DNA of 64,000 nt from Actinotalea soli (GTDB lineage: Bacteria > Actinomycetota > Actinomycetes > Actinomycetales > Cellulomonadaceae). A program made the position numbers and the translations under genes. The stretch lies in the NCBI RefSeq assembly GCF_017565425.1, contig NZ_JAGEMK010000008.1, positions 105,916 through 169,915 on the forward strand, given 5' to 3'. The notes below the pieces were generated by a model. The model searched no databases, was not told the DNA's origin, and worked only from the letters and a program-made list of their open reading frames with translations. Below, one piece after another: positions 58,957-64,000 of the stretch. Positions within the stretch are counted from its first letter, which is position 1; each line of letters opens with the position of its first letter.

Positions 58957-60978
58957 TCAGGCCGACCGGCGGACCGCGACGACGGTGAGGTCGTCGGGCA
59001 GCTCTCCGCCCAGTGCGGCCACCGCCAGGATCCCATCCACCGCGTCCTGCGCGGTAGCGGCGCCGCGCAGCACGGTGTCGAGCCGGCCCAGGTCCTCGAT
59101 CGAGCCACCCATGGCGTCGAGCACCCCGTCGCTGAAGGTGACCAGCAGCGCGCCGGGCTCGAGCTGGTCCACCGCGACCTCGCGGGGCTCGTCGAGCCTG
59201 ATGCCCAGGGGCAGCCCCGTCGAGGTCAGACGGCGCACCCCGCCGTCGGCCGCGCGCACCAGGGTCAGTCCGTGGCCCGCGTCGGCGTAGCTGAGGGCCC
59301 CGGTGGGCAGGTCGATCGCCAGGTGCATCGCGGTGACGAAGGCCCCCGCCTGGGCGAGGTCCTCGTGCAGGGCGCGCTCGGCGACGGCCAGCGAGGCTGC
59401 GACGTCGCCCGTCCCGGCCACCCCGCGGATCGCCGTGCGGCAGGCGGCCGCGAGGATCGCCGCCCCCATGCCCTTGCCCATGACGTCCGCCAGGGTCACC
59501 ACCAGCCCGTCCGCGGTCACGCGCCAGTCGTAGAAGTCCCCGCCCACGGTGCGGGCCGGGACGAACCCCGAGGCCACCTCGTACCCCGGGACCACCGGGG
59601 CGTGGGCCGGGAGCAGGCTGGCCTGGACGTAGGCCGCCCGCTCGAGCTCCTCGCGCTCGAGGGTCACGTCCCGCATCACGGTGACGGCGCCGCGCTGGCT
59701 GGGCAGGACGGTCGAGCTGAACCGCAGCACCCGGGCGAGGTCCTCCCCCGAGTGCTGGACGAGCAGGTCCGTCTCGCGCACCGGGTTCCCCGCGAGGGCC
59801 ATCCGGGAGGGCAGCAGACCCTCGTCCAGGACGGTGCCGTCGAGCCGGCGCAACCCGTAGAAGCTGCTCGACCCCACCCTGTCGGCCGGGTCACGGCCCG
59901 CGCCGAGGAGGCGCCGGGCCGCGGGGTTGCGCAGCAGGGTCTCGCCCTCGGCGTCGACCACGCTGACCCCCTCGCTCATGGTGTCGACGATGGTCAGCAG
60001 CAGGACCGCCTGGGACTCGGCGTCCCGGCGCGCAGCATTGAGGTCCTCCACCAGGCGGTTCCGCTCGTCCCGGGCCAGGGCCAGGGCCAACCCGATGACC
60101 GCGACCATCGCCACGTAGGCCTGGGCCACGACCACCTGGGTGATCCGGTCCCCGATCGAGGCGAAGGGGCCCATGCCGGCGACGGTGAAGGCGATGGCGG
60201 TGACCCCCATGACCGTGTCGTGCAGGACGACGAAGCGGGTCCGCAGCCTGGCGCCGGCCCAGATCGTCAAGGTGATCAGCGGGAAGGCCAGCGGAAGATC
60301 CTGCAGGGCCACGAACCACACGGCGTACATCACGGGGGCCAGCACGATGGCCGCGAGGTACTCCCCCGTGCCCGCAGCGGTCACGGCCTGGTCCTGCCAC
60401 CGGACCCGGACCCCCGCACGACGGCGCTCCTCGATCCACGAGCCGACGACCAGGCCGAGCGGGACGATGACGAGGATGCTCACGGTGTTGCGCATGAACC
60501 AGAGCACCGCGACCTGCCAGGACCAGGCACCACCGTCCAGGACCGTGGCCCCCGCGGCGGGCAGCACCGAGACCAGGGAGCTCGCCCCCGTCGCGGCGAG
60601 GAACAACCAGAGCTCGTCGACCTTGCGCAGCATCTGCCGGCCACCGCCGGCCCACACCCGCGGGCACCAGCGGCGCAGCAGCCAACAGAACACCCCCACC
60701 TGGGTCAGGGTGGCACCGACGAGCACGAACGTCTGGGCGTGGTTGGAGCCGCTGAGCGCGAGGACGAGCGCGGTGGCGCAGGTGAGCACGAGGGCGTCGA
60801 CCCACCAGCGCTGGGCCGCCGCACGGACCACGAACCACAGGGCGGCGACGCCCGCGGCAGGGGTCGCGAGGCTCACGCCGCTGTCGCCGATGACCAGGGC
60901 CTCGCGGCCCACCGAGACGGCGATCACGTACGCGAGGGTGAAGACGGCGGTCACACCGAACGCGCGTCGTCGTGCCAT
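58957..60978 (-). CDS. MASE1-PAS-PP2C (SpoIIE-type) phosphatase
   Basis: A ~673-residue membrane sensor phosphatase. Residues ~1-300 are a MASE1 domain with about eight helices (GDSGVSLATPAAGVAALWFV near the start). Residues ~310-430 are a PAS region (VDTMSEGVSVVDAEGETLLR). Residues ~450-673 are a PPM/SpoIIE phosphatase domain: GYEVASGFVPARTVGGDFYD, TLADVMGKGMGAAILAAACR and VTFSDGVLDAMGG, with the metal-binding Asp residues in place. It probably dephosphorylates an anti-anti-sigma factor, but no such gene is nearby. ATG 60978 begins the first helix; GTG 61053 is possible. Confidence 0.9.
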   Translation of the reverse strand: MARRRAFGVTAVFTLAYVIAVSVGREALVIGDSGVSLATPAAGVAALWFVVRAAAQRWWVDALVLTCATALVLALSGSNHAQTFVLVGATLTQVGVFCWLLRRWCPRVWAGGGRQMLRKVDELWLFLAATGASSLVSVLPAAGATVLDGGAWSWQVAVLWFMRNTVSILVIVPLGLVVGSWIEERRRAGVRVRWQDQAVTAAGTGEYLAAIVLAPVMYAVWFVALQDLPLAFPLITLTIWAGARLRTRFVVLHDTVMGVTAIAFTVAGMGPFASIGDRITQVVVAQAYVAMVAVIGLALALARDERNRLVEDLNAARRDAESQAVLLLTIVDTMSEGVSVVDAEGETLLRNPAARRLLGAGRDPADRVGSSSFYGLRRLDGTVLDEGLLPSRMALAGNPVRETDLLVQHSGEDLARVLRFSSTVLPSQRGAVTVMRDVTLEREELERAAYVQASLLPAHAPVVPGYEVASGFVPARTVGGDFYDWRVTADGLVVTLADVMGKGMGAAILAAACRTAIRGVAGTGDVAASLAVAERALHEDLAQAGAFVTAMHLAIDLPTGALSYADAGHGLTLVRAADGGVRRLTSTGLPLGIRLDEPREVAVDQLEPGALLVTFSDGVLDAMGGSIEDLGRLDTVLRGAATAQDAVDGILAVAALGGELPDDLTVVAVRRSA

Positions 60979-61195
60979 GGGGGGTGCACCAGCTCCCGCA
61001 GGCTGGGTGCCGTGCCTCCTGCTCGAACCCAGGGACTCAGGCCCGCGGGGCACCGTCGCGTCCTGCGACGGCTCAGCTCCACGAACCGGATCTCACTACC
61101 TATCGGCACGTTACGCGCCGAGGTGAAGGCTTCGGCCCCGACTAGGCTGGTGGCGGCGCATCCCCCCGTGGGCGATCAGAGGCGGTCGAGACAGC

Positions 61196-61498
61196 ATGGT
61201 CGAGACGTACCCGGCAGAGCCGGTCGTGACGCGTGACGAGCACCGGTCGCGGTACATCCTCCGGCTGGGCGAGGAGGCCGCCGGCTACGCGCAGTTCCGC
61301 GAGGAGGACGGCCGGGCGGTGTTCTTCCACACCGAGGTCCGCCACGCCTACGACGGGCACGGGCTCGGCACCACCCTGGTGCGCAAGGCCCTCGAGGACG
61401 TGCGGGGGCGCGGGCTGCGGATCGTGCCGCAGTGCCCCTTCGTCGCGGCCTTCCTGCGTCGGCACCACGAGTTCGACGACCTGGTCGACCCGGTCTGA
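61196..61498 (+). CDS. Small GNAT-like N-acetyltransferase (YjdJ/NATD1 type)
   Basis: A 100-residue single-domain acetyltransferase of the YjdJ type. RYILRLGEEAAGYAQFREED and VFFHTEVRHAYDGHGLGTTLVR (with its GLGTTL acetyl-CoA loop) are followed by GLRIVPQCPFVAAFLRRH, the conserved ending with Cys. Substrate unknown. The ribosome site is weak. TAGGCT (61143-61148) is a possible -10 ~48 nt upstream. Confidence 0.88.
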   Translation: MVETYPAEPVVTRDEHRSRYILRLGEEAAGYAQFREEDGRAVFFHTEVRHAYDGHGLGTTLVRKALEDVRGRGLRIVPQCPFVAAFLRRHHEFDDLVDPV

Positions 61499-61625
61499 GG
61501 TCTCATCGGCAGGGCTCCGCGGGGAGAGGGCCGGCTGACGTCGGCACGGCGTCACCGAGAGGTCATCGACCCGCCGCGTGTCGGTCGTCCCCCCGTCACC
61601 CCTCACTGCCTACCGTGGTCGCTGA

Positions 61626-61656
61626 AGGCCCCTCGGAGTAAGCGTCCGAGGGGCCT
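61626..61656 (+). terminator. 12-bp hairpin with GTAAGCG loop
   Basis: AGGCCCCTCGGA (61626-61637) and TCCGAGGGGCCT (61645-61656) pair perfectly. The loop GTAAGCG is identical to that at 29907-29913. Here it lies 128 nt after the acetyltransferase stop, so it could terminate that transcript. The intergenic region 61499-61903 holds no gene. Confidence 0.65.
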
Positions 61657-61693
61657 CGACTCGTCCAGGCCGAGCCGGCCGCCGCCTCACCGG

Positions 61694-61771
61694 TCGCCCA
61701 CAGGCCCGTCCACAGGCTGGGGGCCCAGGATGCGCCGCATCCCCAGCCCTGTGGACCGAGGCTGTGGACGA
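61694..61771. promoter_or_regulatory. Second cluster of DnaA-box-like sites
   Basis: TGTGGACGA (61763-61771, reverse) has one mismatch to TTGTCCACA. TCGCCCACA (61694-61702), CCGTCCACA (61706-61714) and TGTGGACCG (61750-61758, reverse) have two each. A 7-bp dyad GGATGCG-C-CGCATCC lies among them. It is weaker than the cluster at 30254. Confidence 0.4.
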
Positions 61772-61843
61772 CGCGCCGCAGCCCGCCGCGCTGCGCCCAC
61801 TCCTCGCAGCTCGATCCTTCACAAGTGCTGACCCACGGTCGAA

Positions 61844-61854
61844 GTCACTGTGAC
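61844..61854. promoter_or_regulatory. Palindrome upstream of the cellulase gene
   Basis: GTCAC-T-GTGAC is a perfect dyad 49 nt before the cellulase ATG. It may be an operator. The known actinobacterial cellulase operator TGGGAGCGCTCCCA is not present. Confidence 0.35.
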
Positions 61855-61903
61855 AGGGGGCCGTCGTCGAGCTCCCCGGCCCCCCGTCCCGCTGGAGCAC
61901 CCC

Positions 61904-63838
61904 ATGCCGTCCCCGACCCGTCCCTGGCTCATCCGCACCGTCCTGGCCCTCCTCGTCACGACCGCCGTGGGCATCTCGACCAGTGCCGCCGTCCTCGTCC
62001 CGCTGCCGACCGGCACCGAGGTCACCGTGCTCACCGACCGCCTGCTCAGCGGGCAGACCCTCGGCCCCGGCGAGCACCGCGACATCGGCACCCACCGTCT
62101 GGTGGTCCAGCTCGACGGCGACGTCCGGCTCCTCGAGGGAGCGGCGACGCGGTGGAGCACGGGCACAGCAGGCCATCCCGGCGCCCGGCTCGTCATGCAG
62201 GGGCACGGAGCCCTCGAGGTGCTCTCCACCGAGGACGTCGTGCTGTGGTCCACCCGCGTCAGCTCCCCCGGCGCCCGCCTGGTGGTCAAGCCCGACGGGT
62301 ACCTCTACGGCATCTCCGTCGCGCACACCGTCATCTGGTCGACCCAGGCCAAGCACGACGTCGGGGAGGTCGCACCGACCGACCGCATCGCCTCGGGCGG
62401 GATGCTCGTGTCCGGCGGTGCCATCAGCACCGCCGACGGGTCCCACGAGCTCCGCATGCAGCCCGACGGCGACCTCGTCCTCTGGGCCGGCGCGCGGGCC
62501 GTGTGGCGCTCAGGCACCCGTGACAACCCTGGCGCCGCCCTGCACCTCGAGACCACCGGCGAGCTGCGGATCGTGGCCCCCGGCGGTGCCACCCTCTGGT
62601 CGAACGGCATCAGCTCCCCCGGGGCCCGCCTGGTCATCAAGGGCGACGGCCGCATCTACGAGATCGACCGAGCAGGCGCATCGGTCTGGTCGACCACCAC
62701 GGGCGGGGGCACCACCAAGCCCGTCGTCGTCCCGGGCGTGACCCCGGCCCCCGAGCCGACAGCGCCCCCGGCACCGACACCGACACCGAGCCCCTCGGCC
62801 TCGTCGGGGGCCGGGAGGGGGACGGGGGAGGTGCCGATCGCGGTCAACCCCGGGCTCCCCCGCTCGGCCGGCGGGCTCCCCGCGACCAGCACCGACAGCC
62901 CCCGCCGACCCCCCGGTCAGGGCGTCCCGACCTCCCCGGCGCGGAGCTTCCTCGCCACCAGGGCCCCCTACGTCAGCCCCACCACCCCGGCCGCGGTCGG
63001 GGCGGCGACCGCCCGGAACCAGGGCCGCACGGCCGACGCAGCCCTCCTCGACCGGGCCGCCGCGGGGGGCGCGGCCCGCTGGCTCACCCCCGTCGACCAG
63101 ACCGCGACGGTGGCCCGGACCGTGCGCGAGTACGCGGCCGAGGCTGCTGCCGCAGGGCGCACCCCCGTGTTCGTGACCTACGCGATCCCCGACCGGGACT
63201 GCGGCAACCAGTCAGCCGGCGGGCTCACCCCGGCCCAGTACACGGCGTGGACCCAGGCCGTGGCCGAGGGCCTGGCCGGCACCCGCGCCGTCGTCGTCGT
63301 CGAGCCCGACGCGCTGCTGCACGTCTACCGCTGCGGGAGCAGCGACGCCCGGTTCGCCCAGATCCGCGACTCGGCACGGGCCTACACGGCCGCCGGGGCC
63401 GAGGTGTACCTCGACGCGGGCAGCAGCAACAGCTTCAACTGGGGCCCGGCCACCCGCGCCGACATCGCCTCACGCCTCGAGCGCGCCGGGATCCGCGAGG
63501 TCGCCGGGTTCGCGACCAACGTGTCGAACTTCCAGACCACCGCCGACGAGCGGGCCTACGGCGACGCGCTCTCCCCCCTGGTGGGCGGCGCCCGCTACGT
63601 GATCGACACCTCCCGCAACGGTCAGGGCGGACTGCGCGACGCCAACGGCGCGGTGTGGTGCAACCCACCCGGCCGCGGCCTGGGCACCCGCCCGGCCTAC
63701 GTCGGCTCGGGGGCGCACGTCGCGAACCTGTGGATCAAGACCGTGGGGCTCTCCGACGGCCAGTGCAACGGCGGGCCGCCCGCCGGCCGGTTCTGGGAGG
63801 AGTACGCCCTCGGTCTCGCCCTGCGCTCGGCGAGCTAG
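61904..63838 (+). CDS. Secreted lectin-domain GH6 cellulase
   Basis: A 644-residue secreted enzyme. A signal peptide (residues ~1-27, LIRTVLALLVTTAVGISTSA) is followed by two bulb-type lectin repeats (~30-270; RLVMQGHGALEVLSTEDVVL, HELRMQPDGDLVLWAGARAV). A Pro/Thr/Ser linker (~275-345) leads to a glycoside hydrolase family 6 domain (~360-644). GH6 motifs are VTYAIPDRDCG (D432, the pKa-modulating Asp), VVVEPDALLHVYRC (D469, the general acid), EVYLDAGSSNSFNW, WCNPPGRGLGTRP and GRFWEEYALGLAL. It should cleave beta-1,4-glucan. No family 2 cellulose-binding module is present. GGAG lies 7 nt before the ATG. Confidence 0.92.
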   Translation: MPSPTRPWLIRTVLALLVTTAVGISTSAAVLVPLPTGTEVTVLTDRLLSGQTLGPGEHRDIGTHRLVVQLDGDVRLLEGAATRWSTGTAGHPGARLVMQGHGALEVLSTEDVVLWSTRVSSPGARLVVKPDGYLYGISVAHTVIWSTQAKHDVGEVAPTDRIASGGMLVSGGAISTADGSHELRMQPDGDLVLWAGARAVWRSGTRDNPGAALHLETTGELRIVAPGGATLWSNGISSPGARLVIKGDGRIYEIDRAGASVWSTTTGGGTTKPVVVPGVTPAPEPTAPPAPTPTPSPSASSGAGRGTGEVPIAVNPGLPRSAGGLPATSTDSPRRPPGQGVPTSPARSFLATRAPYVSPTTPAAVGAATARNQGRTADAALLDRAAAGGAARWLTPVDQTATVARTVREYAAEAAAAGRTPVFVTYAIPDRDCGNQSAGGLTPAQYTAWTQAVAEGLAGTRAVVVVEPDALLHVYRCGSSDARFAQIRDSARAYTAAGAEVYLDAGSSNSFNWGPATRADIASRLERAGIREVAGFATNVSNFQTTADERAYGDALSPLVGGARYVIDTSRNGQGGLRDANGAVWCNPPGRGLGTRPAYVGSGAHVANLWIKTVGLSDGQCNGGPPAGRFWEEYALGLALRSAS

Positions 63839-63874
63839 GCCGTCCCGCTCCGCCAGCCCCCGCTCCTCGCCCCG

Positions 63875-63910
63875 CCCCGCAGTCCTCGCCCAACCCCGCA
63901 GTCCTCGCCC
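63875..63910. repeat. 17-bp direct repeat pair
   Basis: CCCCGCAGTCCTCGCCC occurs at 63875-63891 and 63894-63910, downstream of the cellulase stop in C-rich sequence. Confidence 0.7.
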
Positions 63911-63969
63911 CGCCCGCTCCCTGCCCCGGCTCCGGCTCCCGGTCCCGCCCCCGCTCCGCGCGATTGGGG

Positions 63970-64000
63970 TCGATCGGGGTCACTATCTGACCCCGATCGA
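63970..64000. repeat. 13-bp palindrome at the window edge
   Basis: TCGATCGGGGTCA (63970-63982) pairs perfectly with TGACCCCGATCGA (63988-64000) around CTATC. The preceding GATTGGGGTCGATC suggests the element may extend beyond the window. It could be a REP-type element or the terminator of the cellulase gene. Confidence 0.65.

Overview
The window is high-GC chromosomal DNA of an actinomycete. Supporting traits are GTG starts, ATGA/GTGA gene overlaps, many leaderless promoters (TANNNT exactly 6 nt before ATG/GTG), a six-gene Mrp antiporter operon with an A-B fusion, an ECF42 sigma factor with DGPF proteins, mycobacterial-type DnaA boxes and a secreted GH6 cellulase. A Micrococcales of the Cellulomonadaceae/Promicromonosporaceae type would fit, but that placement is inference. 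I see no rRNA, CRISPR array, prophage or transposase; one tRNA (Gly, CCC) is present.

Layout: 0-5 kb: MerR regulator divergent from a VOC protein, DUF2332 protein, an AbiEi/DUF559-like protein bracketed by two copies of a nested palindrome, a TSUP permease and an ElaA acetyltransferase. 5-10 kb: DrrA/B-like ABC exporter, YdeI-like protein, and a DGPF-DGPF-ECF42 operon with a matching promoter. 10-16 kb: SRPBCC protein, double-GNAT protein, and a thiamine ABC operon (thiB-thiP-thiQ) under a TPP riboswitch. 16-24 kb: two small genes and the mrpA(B)CDEFG operon. 24-30 kb: membrane-anchored Fe-S oxidoreductase carrying an in-frame palindrome, a lipoprotein serpin, a hypothetical protein and dcd. 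30-30.5 kb: shared-loop hairpin, cluster of DnaA-box-like sites and tRNA-Gly.

30.5-39.6 kb: a six-gene operon joining a peptide/nickel-type importer (binding protein, two permeases, fused double ATPase) to a pair of exporter-fold ABC half-transporters. Its promoter overlaps a Fur-like 15-bp palindrome, and a TetR gene lies divergently. This looks like a metal-chelate or siderophore uptake unit. 39.6-45 kb: DUF6584-like protein, RtcB ligase, a luciferase-like/FAD-oxidase fusion divergent from its HxlR regulator and bracketed by ~52-bp direct repeats, then two small proteins.

45-54 kb: a contiguous operon read leftwards: DszA-type monooxygenase, DszC-type flavoprotein, MalE/F/G-type transporter without an ATPase, second DszC-type flavoprotein and nitroreductase. 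It is preceded by a 12-residue cysteine-pair leader ORF inside a hairpin, and further upstream by a stand-alone UTRA-domain gene. Together these suggest organosulfur scavenging under cysteine-responsive attenuation. 54-64 kb: two MFS transporters, an alpha/beta hydrolase, pirin, a MASE1-PAS-PP2C phosphatase, a small acetyltransferase, a second shared-loop hairpin with DnaA-like sites, a lectin-GH6 cellulase and a terminal palindrome.

The most distinctive signals are the Cys leader upstream of the sulfur operon, the hybrid ABC operon behind a Fur-like box, the palindrome families (one inside a coding region, one bracketing a gene), and two loci sharing a GTAAGCG-loop hairpin next to DnaA-like boxes.
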